Shown here: positions 17,343 to 25,647 of the stretch, piece by piece | How positions within the stretch are numbered: position 1 is the stretch's first letter | How the letters are laid out: each line of letters begins with the position of its first letter | Assembly (NCBI GenBank): GCA_945868505.1 | Contig: CAMBLO010000019.1 | Span: forward strand, 1 to 43,500 | Reading direction: 5' to 3' | Length of the DNA stretch: 43,500 nt | From: an uncultured Clostridia bacterium | GTDB taxonomy: Bacteria; Bacillota; Clostridia; Lachnospirales; Anaerotignaceae | The notes under the pieces: model-generated | Databases searched by the model: none | Seen by the model: only the letters and a program-made list of their open reading frames with translations | What the model was told of the DNA's origin: nothing | Translations under genes and position numbers: made by a program

Positions 17343-18224
17343 ATGATGAAACAAGAATTTCCCACAGTGGAACTTTATACCATTGGTCCCAATGAGGTGG
17401 ACCGTGTGGCTTCTCTGCTGACGGCGGAGGCAGCTTCAGAGATTAAAAACGGCGAAGCCTTTGGCATGACCTTGGTGGAGGAAGGAGAGGTGCGGGCGGC
17501 AGCCTGTGCCAGAATCTCTCCGGAGAATGACGAGGTTTTGGAGCTGCTCAGCCTGTATGTGGCGCCTGCCTTCCGTCGCCGTGCCTTGGGGGGTACCCTG
17601 CTGGTGGAGCTGTTGGAGGAAACCATGGCGGCTACGGATGGCACGCTGAATTGGGCCGTTACCACGTTTATGCCCGATGCGGAGGGCGTGGAGGCCTTGC
17701 TTGCCAAGGCAGGCTTCCAGATGGAGCAGGACGGACAGGTGGTTTCCTGGCGGCTGCCTGTGGCAGACTTGGCGGACAGCCTGCTGCTGAAACATTCCAT
17801 GGCGGTGCCTGCGGGATGCTCTCTGCATACCTTGGAGGAGCTTTCTGATTATTCCCTCCGTCAGTTGGTGCAGGAGCTGCAAAAGAATTTGATTGCCGAC
17901 CTTACCGTTGCCCAGATGCGGGAAGCCCTGCAAACCGCCAGCTATGTGCTTTTGGATCAGAAGGGACAGCCCAAAGCCTGTGCCGTTGTTTCCAAGGCGG
18001 GGAAAAATGCTCTTTACCTGTCCCAGTTCTTCGCAGCAGGCGGGAATGCCCCTGCTGCTATGACAGTGCTGCAGGCGGCAGGGCAGGCTGTTTTGCAGCA
18101 GTTCCCCGGCAATACCGTGCTGGAGATTCCCACTTTGACGGAGACTTCCGCAAATCTGGTGAAAAAGCTGCTTCCCTCCAGTCAGGCTGTGTGTCTGATG
18201 CGGGCTGTTCTGGAGCTGAACTAA
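17343..18224 (+). CDS. GNAT-like acetyltransferase-fold protein (two-domain)
   Basis: 293 aa. The N-terminal ~140 residues fit a GNAT fold: LLSLYVAPAFRRRALGGTLLVELLEE matches the acetyl-CoA-binding region, though the usual R/Q-x-x-G-x-G/A is degenerate (RRRALGG). The second half looks like another, more decayed GNAT-like domain (LYLSQFFAAGG ... MTVLQAAGQAVLQQF). It begins 110 bp after the 863-aa gene, with a GGGGG site before tandem ATGs, so it is probably in the same transcript. Substrate unknown. The minus-strand locus at 20-23 kb repeats the GNAT plus large-protein pairing. Confidence 0.7.
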   Translation: MMKQEFPTVELYTIGPNEVDRVASLLTAEAASEIKNGEAFGMTLVEEGEVRAAACARISPENDEVLELLSLYVAPAFRRRALGGTLLVELLEETMAATDGTLNWAVTTFMPDAEGVEALLAKAGFQMEQDGQVVSWRLPVADLADSLLLKHSMAVPAGCSLHTLEELSDYSLRQLVQELQKNLIADLTVAQMREALQTASYVLLDQKGQPKACAVVSKAGKNALYLSQFFAAGGNAPAAMTVLQAAGQAVLQQFPGNTVLEIPTLTETSANLVKKLLPSSQAVCLMRAVLELN

Positions 18225-18237
18225 AGAACTTTTTGAT

Positions 18238-18273
18238 GCCGTCGTGGCGGATATTCCGCCATGGCGGTTTTTT
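18238..18273 (+). terminator. Rho-independent terminator after the GNAT gene
   Basis: A long GC-rich stem (18238-18251 with 18255-18268, 3-nt loop) is followed by a T run ending near 18273. It separates the GNAT gene from the DUF4157 gene, which has its own promoter. Confidence 0.8.
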
Positions 18274-18394
18274 GTGTGCTGTTACTTACCCGGTGGTCAT
18301 AACACTTCGTTGAAATCCAGCATTTTCGGTGCGCCGATCAGCCTTCGCACGGCACATGGAAAGGTGGATGAAGCTTGGGAAAATAGGGGAAAAG

Positions 18395-18423
18395 TTGTGT
18401 CTGGTCGGGTTTTATGCTATAAT
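18395..18423 (+). promoter_or_regulatory. Promoter of the DUF4157 gene
   Basis: TTGTGT (18395-18400) and TATAAT (18418-18423) with a 17-base spacer. The transcript would have a leader of about 120 nt before ATG 18550. Confidence 0.7.
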
Positions 18424-18549
18424 TTAAAGAATAAAATCCATACCCTAAATGCAGTTTATATCATCCATACCCTTTTTGAAAAAGGGCAGAATATCTATAC
18501 TTACCGTGGAAAATGCAGGAATGCTTTCTTGAAACAGGAGGAATGGAAG

Positions 18550-19824
18550 ATGGGAAGAAGCTATTATTCAGAAAAAGCGGAACGAGAAGCCGACAAGATT
18601 GGCGAGAAATTTGCCCACAGTAGCAATGTCATGCAGGATATGGCCCGTGCCTATCATACGGATTTTTCAAATATAAGAATCCATACGGATGCGGCGGCGG
18701 ACAGCAGAGTAAAAGCGGCAGGCAAGGATGCCCTGGCAGCGGGCAACGACCTTTTCTTCGGAAAGGATATTTTTGAAAGCAGCCACCCGGCGGCAAAGGC
18801 GTTGGTTGGGCACGAGCTGGCCCATACCATGCAGCAGGGCGTTGTCGGCGGCGAAATGGCAGTGCAGGAAACGGCACCCATGGGCGCAGAGCAGGGCGGG
18901 AAAATTTGGAACTGGTTCAAGGGGATTTTTTCCAAAAAGAAAAACCCTGAGGATGAGGTCAGTCTGACTTCCATGCCCGATGATGATACGTTGAAAGGGA
19001 AGGCCCTTAGAGAACGCTGGTTTGCGGGCACAAAGGGCAGGGGAGATGCGAAGATGATCAACCCCAAACGGGCGGATTTGGATGAAGTTTTGCGTGGCCG
19101 CTATAAGGATATGGATAAAGATTTAAACGACAATTTGAAAAATGCTTCCGGAACAGTTGAAATAAAGGGCTTGAGATATAATCGTATGATTAAACCTCTC
19201 ATGAGAAGTGCAGGGGGAGATGCAACAACGGAAGAAATCGTTGGGATGTATGATAATCTGCTGGGCGTAGGGCAGGGCGAAGGAATTGAGGCAAGGGATG
19301 CACAATTTGACGCAGGCTTCTTGCAGCTGAAACAGACCTATCTGGCACAGCTTCGTCGTATGAAAGAAAAATACGGCACCTATCCGACCCAGATGCATCC
19401 GGAGGATTTCATCAATAAAGTCGGCATGGATTTCTTTGACGATATGTCTATTATGCAGGATACGGAGCAAATGATGGTGTATGGTGCGAAATATTTTGAC
19501 TATTCGAATCCCGATGATGCGGAATTTAAGCTTTTAAGTGACTACTATAATGATGCCAATTCCCAGCTTAGTATATATATAAGTTCCGACATGAATGTTG
19601 ACAATCTTGCAGAGTTCAATCCATCAGAGGAAGCGCTGGAAATAGTAGGAAACAATGAGTATTTGACTAGGGCGAAGGAAGGCGAACAGAAGCTCAGAGA
19701 AAATAATGAGGGTATCAAGGGCTTTACGGATAAACAAATGGGCGGCTATATCAAGCGTCTGCAGAAACGCTTCAGCAGTGAGGACATGAAGAAACGGTTG
19801 TTTGGGCGTTTCAGAAAAAAATGA
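18550..19824 (+). CDS. DUF4157 (HExxH metalloprotease-like) protein with a shared C-terminal domain
   Basis: 424 aa. The N-terminal ~110 residues fit DUF4157: EREADKIGEKF (10-21), DFSNIRIHTDAAAD (38-51), GNDLFFG, then VGHELAHTMQQ with HELAH at 88-92, a zinc-protease-type HExxH box. DUF4157 occurs in toxins and in effectors linked to extracellular contractile injection systems; no injection genes are present here. Residues 133-424 form the domain shared with the 863-aa protein. No signal peptide. The chosen start has AGGAGG eight bases upstream; the open frame runs back to 18244 but crosses the promoter and lacks a ribosome site. After the stop, a short frame (MEKQQDAKAEIAAIYHENKG) matches a similar one after the 863-aa gene. 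Confidence 0.8.
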   Translation: MGRSYYSEKAEREADKIGEKFAHSSNVMQDMARAYHTDFSNIRIHTDAAADSRVKAAGKDALAAGNDLFFGKDIFESSHPAAKALVGHELAHTMQQGVVGGEMAVQETAPMGAEQGGKIWNWFKGIFSKKKNPEDEVSLTSMPDDDTLKGKALRERWFAGTKGRGDAKMINPKRADLDEVLRGRYKDMDKDLNDNLKNASGTVEIKGLRYNRMIKPLMRSAGGDATTEEIVGMYDNLLGVGQGEGIEARDAQFDAGFLQLKQTYLAQLRRMKEKYGTYPTQMHPEDFINKVGMDFFDDMSIMQDTEQMMVYGAKYFDYSNPDDAEFKLLSDYYNDANSQLSIYISSDMNVDNLAEFNPSEEALEIVGNNEYLTRAKEGEQKLRENNEGIKGFTDKQMGGYIKRLQKRFSSEDMKKRLFGRFRKK

Positions 19825-19962
19825 AGCTATGCCGGATAGATGGAAAAGCAGCAGGATGCCAAGGCAGAAATTGCTGCAATCTATCACGAAAACAAAGGGC
19901 GATAAATTTTAGGCGTATGATTTATGATACGTCAAGGTATGATATGTCAAGGAACATATATC

Positions 19963-20011
19963 AAAAATAAAGGACACTTTTCTTTCTATCGAGAGGAAAA
20001 TGTCCTTTTTT
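19963..20011. terminator. Bidirectional terminator between convergent genes
   Basis: A stem with arms 19969-19980 and 19995-20008 (one bulge) has an A run on the left and a T run on the right, so it works for the plus-strand DUF4157 gene and for the minus-strand 663-aa gene ending at 20024. Confidence 0.8.
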
Positions 20012-20023
20012 GTATCTGTTCTA

Positions 20024-22015
20024 TTAATTTCCCAAAGCCTGCCGCAAAATTTCTTTATGGGCATAGAAGTTTTCATAATATTCGGGGAGCTGCTCTTTGA
20101 AGTTTTTCACAGGAATGGTGGAGTTATAAACAACGCCTTCGTTAAACTCCATGCCCTTAGCAGAGGCAATGGCACAGGCTGTCACCGACATGGCAGCACC
20201 GAACACCATAATGGCATCCAGCTTTTCCATGATTTCCTGGGGCAGGTTATCGAAATACTCGGGATGGTCGGAAATCATATTCTGCATATAAACATTGCGG
20301 TTCAAAATGCTATGCAGTTCCACGGGGTTTTCCCAAAGCTCCTTGTTTAGGTCAATCTCCAGATAGGGATAGGTAAGCACCTCTTCCACAATGGGGGCCA
20401 GAAGGGGACCGCTGATTGCAGGGTCATTGGAAAGATAGGCCTGAATCCGCTGATGGTCCTCCAGCATATGGCGGCCTTCCTCCACATTGATGGGCGCACC
20501 GGTGGCATTCACCTTTGCGCCATGGAGCAGGGAACGGATGACCCGCTTATCCTTTTTGGTATGTTCCAGAAGGGTTTCGTTTGCTGCCATGGAGTTGCTG
20601 ACGCCTTCGGAATCTTCCTGCATTGTTTCTGTCGCACGAAAGAGCTGCATACGCTGTTCGGGGAACAGCATGTTGGCAACCTCTTTCTGCTCCTTATCCA
20701 GAGTGGCATAAACCGCCTGTTCGTGCTTTTGGTAGGCCCGCTGCTCTGTTTGAATGCCGAATTGCTCCTCAACCACCTTATACATATACTGCATTCCGTC
20801 GCTGAAGGGGCGTCCCTCCAGCAAAAAGCGAATCAGCTCATACTGCTGGGTGGCTACAAATTCCATATGCTCCTTTTCGGGGGAAGTCTCCACCGCTACT
20901 GCCCGGTTATTGAGTTGCTTTCCTAGTGCACTGTTTAATCCATATTCCGTAGCCGCGGCGGGGAAGGATTTCATGCGTCTGGCGAAGTCGCAAAGCTTTT
21001 TTTGTGCATCCAGATAAAGCTGATAGCTTTGGTCGATGGCCTCCTTATGGGCGGCATATTGCTCCGGATGGCTGTCGATAGATTTTCGCAGCTTGACGAT
21101 TTCATCGGCCTGCTCATAATTGGCGGGAACGAAATCCAAATCGGCGGTATCCTCCTCAAGGCCCCGTCCCTTCAGCATTTCCTTGTCGCTGTATTCATAT
21201 TGGGCCCTTGCTTCTGCCAGCTTAGGGGCAAGATGCTCCTCCATCACATCGCCAAAGGTGGACGATACATTTGCCATGGCTCTTTCATAGGCAGCGATGG
21301 CCTCCCGCTGCATCTGCTGTGCCTCTGCCACCACCTGCTCATCCCTGATGAGGGCGCCCGTTGCCATATCTATGCCGTTGGCGGCAAGGAGGGTACGCAG
21401 GGCATTTTCCAGAGGGTCTATTAGCAGAAAATTGGATCGGGAGGCAATGATCTTAAAATCATCAAAGCCGGAATGGTCGGCATCAAAGTCTACCTTTGCC
21501 TTTTTCAGCTTCATCAGGGTGGTCATGCCTTTTTGCACATCAATGGAGCATTCCTGTTCCTCGGGGAAATCAGGGGAAAAGAGCTTTGCATCAAAGCCGA
21601 ATGTACCGGTGTTCTGAATACCGTTTTTCGCAACATCTTTATAAAAGCTTTTGACTGCCTCCTGCATGGGCAGGGTATCGGCAGAGGCACCGGGAATATG
21701 CTTTTTCTGAGCTTTTTTCAGATTGTTTTCCCGCTTGCTGGCTACTTTGCGCCGCTGGCGGTCGGTGAGCATGGAAACCGGCGGTGCGGGCTGGCGCCTC
21801 TCTGTGCGGTCCCGCTCCAGTACCATATCCTTTACCTGCCCCATTTCATATTGCTCCCTGCGGTAGGAAAGCAACTGATCCTTCAAGGTTTCAAATTTCT
21901 GCTCAAAGGCTTCCGGGGAAGTCATGGTGCGTTCCTTTCGCTCCTGATGAAGCTGCTGGGTGGCGGTCAGCATGGTTTCCTGCTTTTGTTTTGTCAGTTC
22001 CAAAGGATTACACAT
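20024..22015 (-). CDS. 663-aa unknown, helical protein coupled to a GNAT gene
   Basis: I do not recognise the family. The first ~110 residues are charged and Q/E/R-rich with a basic patch (DRQRRKVASKRENNLKKAQK) at about 90-110, the same layout as the 863-aa protein across the terminator. The rest is mostly helical and soluble by appearance, with no signal peptide and only a short Ala-rich hydrophobic stretch near the C terminus (IMVFGAAMSVTACAIASA). The segment HPEYFDNL...IMVFGAA weakly recalls HPEDFINK...MMVYGAK of the shared domain; this is suggestive only. ATG 22015 lies within the end of the GNAT gene (8-nt overlap), with GGAGGAG upstream. Confidence 0.65.
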   Translation of the reverse strand: MCNPLELTKQKQETMLTATQQLHQERKERTMTSPEAFEQKFETLKDQLLSYRREQYEMGQVKDMVLERDRTERRQPAPPVSMLTDRQRRKVASKRENNLKKAQKKHIPGASADTLPMQEAVKSFYKDVAKNGIQNTGTFGFDAKLFSPDFPEEQECSIDVQKGMTTLMKLKKAKVDFDADHSGFDDFKIIASRSNFLLIDPLENALRTLLAANGIDMATGALIRDEQVVAEAQQMQREAIAAYERAMANVSSTFGDVMEEHLAPKLAEARAQYEYSDKEMLKGRGLEEDTADLDFVPANYEQADEIVKLRKSIDSHPEQYAAHKEAIDQSYQLYLDAQKKLCDFARRMKSFPAAATEYGLNSALGKQLNNRAVAVETSPEKEHMEFVATQQYELIRFLLEGRPFSDGMQYMYKVVEEQFGIQTEQRAYQKHEQAVYATLDKEQKEVANMLFPEQRMQLFRATETMQEDSEGVSNSMAANETLLEHTKKDKRVIRSLLHGAKVNATGAPINVEEGRHMLEDHQRIQAYLSNDPAISGPLLAPIVEEVLTYPYLEIDLNKELWENPVELHSILNRNVYMQNMISDHPEYFDNLPQEIMEKLDAIMVFGAAMSVTACAIASAKGMEFNEGVVYNSTIPVKNFKEQLPEYYENFYAHKEILRQALGN

Positions 22016-22871
22016 GGTTTATCTCCTCCTGTTCAAGGGTTAAGGGCAGAATCATACGGTACATGGGCTGGGTGCCGCAGCCGGGCAGCAGCTTTTCTGT
22101 AATCTTTCGCCCTACGGGGCCGATGGCAGCCAGAGAAATGCGAGTTTCAGGGGATTCCTGGGCTATGGCCCGCTTGCCTGCACTGTAGAGCAGCTTGGGA
22201 AAGCCTATGGGAATATTGGATTGACCATAACGCAGAATCAGTTCCTCTCCCGCCCGCTGGAATAGCAGCACGGCCTCCAGCTTTCCGTGGCTGACATAGC
22301 CCAGACTGAGGTTTGGCTCGTAATCCTCGGGGTTCAGGGGCAGGGGAATGGCCTCACTTTTGCCGGACTGTTCCTCCAGACGGGCACTGTATTCCCGCAG
22401 TATTTGCATAGGCAGTTCCCGAATAGGTACAACGCCGTCAAGGTTCATTTCCTGCTGCCAGAAGGGCTGGGTAAGGGCTTCGCCCACCGTAAAGGAATAA
22501 GAGGTCAGGGAAAAGGGAACGGGTATCCAGCCTTCTCGGAGCAGCAGCAGATAAGCGGGATGCAGCCGTTCAGGGCGTGGTACATCTGCCACCAGCCGGA
22601 AGGCCTGTTGGTCAGCGGAAGCCTTTTTCATCAGGGCACGAACCAGTTTGCGGGCGATGCCCTGTCCTTGAAACGCTTCGGCGGTGCAGAGAAAAAGGAG
22701 CCGCACCTCTCTTTCCTCCAGAGAAAAGACCAGTACGCCGGCAGGGGTGCTGTCCATCACTGCGCCAAAGGCCAAAATGTTGGGGTGTGTCTGCAACTGT
22801 TCGGCAATCTCCTCGGGCAAAAGGGGAGAAAAAGCGTCTAGCTGTTCTGGTTTTATCGTTATAATCTCCAT
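22008..22871 (-). CDS. GNAT family N-acetyltransferase
   Basis: 287 aa from ATG 22871, preceded by GGAGGTGCCCT. VRLLFLCTAEAFQGQGIARKLVRALM contains the canonical acetyl-CoA-binding motif QGQGIA near residue 75. A second C-terminal half (LSLGYVSHGKLEAVLLFQRAGEELILRYG) looks like a further GNAT-like domain, as in the plus-strand partner. It overlaps the 663-aa gene by 8 nt, so the two are co-translated. Substrate unknown; modification of the neighbouring large protein is a possibility, not shown. Confidence 0.75.
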   Translation of the reverse strand: MEIITIKPEQLDAFSPLLPEEIAEQLQTHPNILAFGAVMDSTPAGVLVFSLEEREVRLLFLCTAEAFQGQGIARKLVRALMKKASADQQAFRLVADVPRPERLHPAYLLLLREGWIPVPFSLTSYSFTVGEALTQPFWQQEMNLDGVVPIRELPMQILREYSARLEEQSGKSEAIPLPLNPEDYEPNLSLGYVSHGKLEAVLLFQRAGEELILRYGQSNIPIGFPKLLYSAGKRAIAQESPETRISLAAIGPVGRKITEKLLPGCGTQPMYRMILPLTLEQEEINHV

Positions 22872-23015
22872 AGGGCACCTCCTATATCTTCTTTCTGCAT
22901 TGCGCAGCATAGGCTGCTGAAAGATTTCGTTCGATTTCTTGCAATCATTATAGCATCAGGGACGAAGCCCATTCAATACGCCATTCCTCTCTTTTTGCAA
23001 TTTTTAGGAAATCTT

Positions 23016-23052
23016 TAAAAAAGCCCCTGCTGCAATGCAAAATCAGGGGCTT
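23016..23052 (-). terminator. Terminator of the symporter gene
   Basis: A stem AGCCCCTG/CAGGGGCT (23022-23029 with 23044-23051) with six T residues on the minus strand lies 20 nt past the symporter stop. Confidence 0.85.
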
Positions 23053-23071
23053 TTCCTTATTTTAAAATAGA

Positions 23072-24349
23072 TTAGCTGTTTTGGAAAACTTTCCGATCCA
23101 GTGCGTTATTCTGGTGGGCAACGATGGTGGTGCAGACAGCGTCACCGGTGATATTGACAGCCGTACGGGTCATATCCAGAATACGGTCGATACCCATAAT
23201 CAGACCGATGGCTTCTACAGGCAGTCCTACGGCATTGAATACCATGGTCAGCGTAACCAGACCGACACTGGGGATACCGGCAGTACCGATGGAAGCCAGC
23301 GTGGCAGTACCGATGACAGTCACATAGTCCGCGGGGGTCAGGGTGATGCCAAAGGCTTGGGCGGCGAAAACAACCGCTACCCCCTGCATGATAGCCGTAC
23401 CATCCATATTGATGGTGGCGCCCAAGGGAACGGTAAAGGAGGAGATCCGCTTGGAAACCCCCATTTTTGCCGCCAGTGTATCAATGGACATAGGGATGGT
23501 GGCATTGGAGGTGGCGGTGGAGAAGGCGAAGGCCATGACAGGGAAGAAATTCTTGATGAACTTGAAGGGGTTCAGGCCGGTGAAGACCTTCAGCAGGCTC
23601 AGATATACCAGGAAGCACTGTACGAACAGGGCCAGCAGGACACTGAGCATATATTTCGCCAGAGGCAGGAAGGCGGAGAAGCCGATGCCTGCGAAGGTTC
23701 TGGAGATCAGACAGAATACGCCGAGGGGTGCCAGACCCATGACCATCATAGTCATTTCCATCATGATATCGTTGAACTGGCTGAAAAAGTTGGCAACGGT
23801 CTCCGTTTTTTCCCCCAGCTTTGCCAGAATGATGCCGATGATGAGAGCAAATACGATGATTTGCAGCATATTGCCCGTAGCCAGTGCGCCAATGGGGTTA
23901 TCGGGGATGATATTCAGGATGGTGGAAGTCATGGAGGTTGCCTCCATGGTCTGCATCTCTGTGGCATTGGCGGTGAGGGCAGACATATCCAGACCAACAC
24001 CGGGGTTCAGGAGATTGCCCATGGCAAGAGCCACGCAGATGGCAAGGGAAGTGGTGGCCATATAGAAGATCAATGCACGGACACCTACAGTGCCCAGCTT
24101 TTTGGTATCACCGATGGCCATGCTGCCGCAGACGATGGAGCAGAATACCAGAGGCACCACCAGCATTTTCATCAGGCGGATGAAGCCCTGCCCGATGATA
24201 TACAGGACGCCTTCCACAAGGATATCATCCTTGATATGGCTGGAGGGTACTACATAATGGAGCAGGATACCAAACATCGCACCAAGAATCAGGGCGATGA
24301 AGATTTTCGTTGTCAAACCTAAGCTCTTTTGTGTTTCTTTATTTCCCAT
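23072..24349 (-). CDS. Dicarboxylate/amino acid:cation symporter (DAACS family)
   Basis: 425 aa, the usual length. Multiple hydrophobic helices are present, and the family's substrate and ion site is visible: NMDGTAIMQG in TM7 after the serine-rich hairpin region (FSTATSNATIPMS), and TLASIGTAGIPSVG in the second hairpin, followed by MGIDRILDMTRTAVNITGD in TM8. It imports glutamate, aspartate or C4-dicarboxylates with Na+ or H+. It starts 4 bp after the RmlD-like gene, whose last codons carry its ribosome site (GGTGGTGAG), so the two form an operon. Confidence 0.9.
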   Translation of the reverse strand: MGNKETQKSLGLTTKIFIALILGAMFGILLHYVVPSSHIKDDILVEGVLYIIGQGFIRLMKMLVVPLVFCSIVCGSMAIGDTKKLGTVGVRALIFYMATTSLAICVALAMGNLLNPGVGLDMSALTANATEMQTMEATSMTSTILNIIPDNPIGALATGNMLQIIVFALIIGIILAKLGEKTETVANFFSQFNDIMMEMTMMVMGLAPLGVFCLISRTFAGIGFSAFLPLAKYMLSVLLALFVQCFLVYLSLLKVFTGLNPFKFIKNFFPVMAFAFSTATSNATIPMSIDTLAAKMGVSKRISSFTVPLGATINMDGTAIMQGVAVVFAAQAFGITLTPADYVTVIGTATLASIGTAGIPSVGLVTLTMVFNAVGLPVEAIGLIMGIDRILDMTRTAVNITGDAVCTTIVAHQNNALDRKVFQNS

Positions 24350-24353
24350 ATTC

Positions 24354-25190
24354 TCACCACCCTTTCAAATATTCCCGCAGGGATTTCTGCCATGTGGGCA
24401 TTTCGTAAACATCGATGATGCGGAGAATAAAGTTATCCAGCACCGCATAGGCGGGTCTGACAGAAGCAACCTCCGCAGAGGAGCCGGGCTTCAAAACCAC
24501 AGCTTTGCCTGCCAGCCGCAAAATCTCCTGTGCAAATTCGAATCGGCTGCAGTTGCCACTGCAGGTGGCGTGGTATGTACCATATTCATTCGTCTCCATC
24601 AGATGCAGGATGACACGAGCCAGATCCATGGCACTGGTGGGAGAGCCATACTGATCTGCAGGAATGGTGATCTCCGCTTCTGTTTCCGCTCTTTCCAGCA
24701 GGGCGTTGACGAAGTTTTTGCCGCCCTCGCCGTATACCCAGTTACTGCGGATGATGAAATGCTTATGGGTAAATTCCTTTACATAGTTTTCCCCGGCTCT
24801 CTTGGAGCGTCCGTAGACCGTCAGGGGATGGGTGTCATCAAATTCTGTATAGGGGGCGTCTTTTTTGCCATCGAAAACATCGTCGGTGGAAAGCTGCACG
24901 ATCTTTGCGTTATGTTTTCTTGCCACCAGAGAAAGGTTGCGGACGCCCAGAGCATTGACCCGATAAGCCATTTCGGGGTTTGCTTCGCACAGGGCTGTGT
25001 CGGTGATGGCGGCGCAGTTGATGATGATATCGGGGCGCTGGATCTCTCCATAGCTCAACACATCTTCTGTATTTGTAATGTCCAGTTCCTCTTGATCGGT
25101 ACACAGGATTTTCAGCTCTGTTTCATCCAGCACAGTGGCAATGGCTTTGCCCACCTGGCTTTCGGAACCGACGATCCATACTTTTAACAT
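24354..25190 (-). CDS. RmlD-like dTDP-4-dehydrorhamnose reductase family protein
   Basis: 278 aa, short-chain dehydrogenase fold. The NAD(P)-binding start is VWIVGSESQVGKAI, a slightly altered GxxGxxG; IINCAAITDT and the active-site YGRSKRAGE (YxxxK) are present, as is VQLSTDDVFDG before it. The family reduces dTDP-4-keto-rhamnose, but no other rml genes are nearby and the partner here is an amino-acid symporter, so the true substrate may differ. Ribosome site GGAGGG. Confidence 0.8.
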   Translation of the reverse strand: MLKVWIVGSESQVGKAIATVLDETELKILCTDQEELDITNTEDVLSYGEIQRPDIIINCAAITDTALCEANPEMAYRVNALGVRNLSLVARKHNAKIVQLSTDDVFDGKKDAPYTEFDDTHPLTVYGRSKRAGENYVKEFTHKHFIIRSNWVYGEGGKNFVNALLERAETEAEITIPADQYGSPTSAMDLARVILHLMETNEYGTYHATCSGNCSRFEFAQEILRLAGKAVVLKPGSSAEVASVRPAYAVLDNFILRIIDVYEMPTWQKSLREYLKGW

Positions 25191-25225
25191 AGATATCCCT
25201 CCAGTATTTTCACATAATTTATCAA

Positions 25226-25254
25226 ATTATACAGGAAAATGCAGGGATATACAA
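25226..25254 (-). promoter_or_regulatory. Promoter of the RmlD-symporter operon
   Basis: On the minus strand TTGTAT (25249-25254) and TATAAT (25226-25231), spacer 17, lie about 30 bp before the start codon. Confidence 0.7.
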
Positions 25255-25384
25255 GAAAAAAATGGAAGATTACAGGGCTTGTGGGAGAAAAAATGCAGAT
25301 TTGACTCATAAAGCGAAACATGGAAAAATGAAAAAATGAATAAAATATTTTTCATTTTTCTGCAATATTCAGTAAATTTTCGCA

Positions 25385-25413
25385 TTGACGCTGAAAAATA
25401 TTTTAGCTATAAT
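25385..25413 (+). promoter_or_regulatory. Promoter of a putative small RNA or attenuated leader
   Basis: TTGACG (25385-25390) and TATAAT (25408-25413) with a 17-base spacer. The next plus-strand landmark is a terminator 75 bp on, not a gene. Confidence 0.65.
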
Positions 25414-25419
25414 GCAGTT

Positions 25420-25495
25420 GTTAAAAGATTTCAGTTTCCATATATAATATATTTATTTACCCTCCCCCCTGACCGTGGTTCAGGGGATTTTTTTT
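25420..25495 (+). ncRNA. Putative ~76-nt C-rich small RNA
   Basis: Between the promoter and a terminator hairpin (CCCCTGA 25466-25472 with TCAGGGG 25480-25486, then eight T) lies a short AT-rich stretch and the single-stranded motif CCCTCCCCC, complementary to GGAGG ribosome sites. It has no coding frame of note. It could be a small RNA acting on ribosome sites, or an attenuated leader of the regulator-pot operon. Confidence 0.45.
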
Positions 25496-25522
25496 GCCCT
25501 TTTTTGATGCAAAATGATGAAA

Positions 25523-25602
25523 AGTTTAATAAATCGAATTTTTTGTTTATTTTCACTTGCATTTACACACAATTGCGGTATAATGTTCTGAGTTTAATAA
25601 AA
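25523..25602 (+). promoter_or_regulatory. Promoter of the cupin-XRE/pot operon with flanking direct repeats
   Basis: TTGCAT (25557-25562) and TATAAT (25579-25584), spacer 16, drive the regulator gene. The 11-bp direct repeat AGTTTAATAAA occurs upstream (25523-25533) and again just after the start region (25591-25601), 68 bp apart. These are candidate operators for the adjacent regulator. Confidence 0.6.
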
Positions 25603-25647
25603 AATACTCGAAAGTTTACTGATACTAAATCAAGGGAGATGGCTGAT

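Noticed and set aside
18244..18549. N-terminal extension of the DUF4157 protein to 18244
   Set aside because: It would begin inside the preceding terminator and cross a good promoter; AGGAGG points to ATG 18550.
14165..19824. Contractile injection system
   Set aside because: DUF4157 suggests it, but no sheath, tube, baseplate or AAA loader genes occur in the window.
23081..24322. Long open frame on the plus strand opposite the symporter
   Set aside because: Its product is low-complexity (Gly/His/Gln/Asp-rich) and mirrors codon bias of the true minus-strand transporter, which has clear family motifs.
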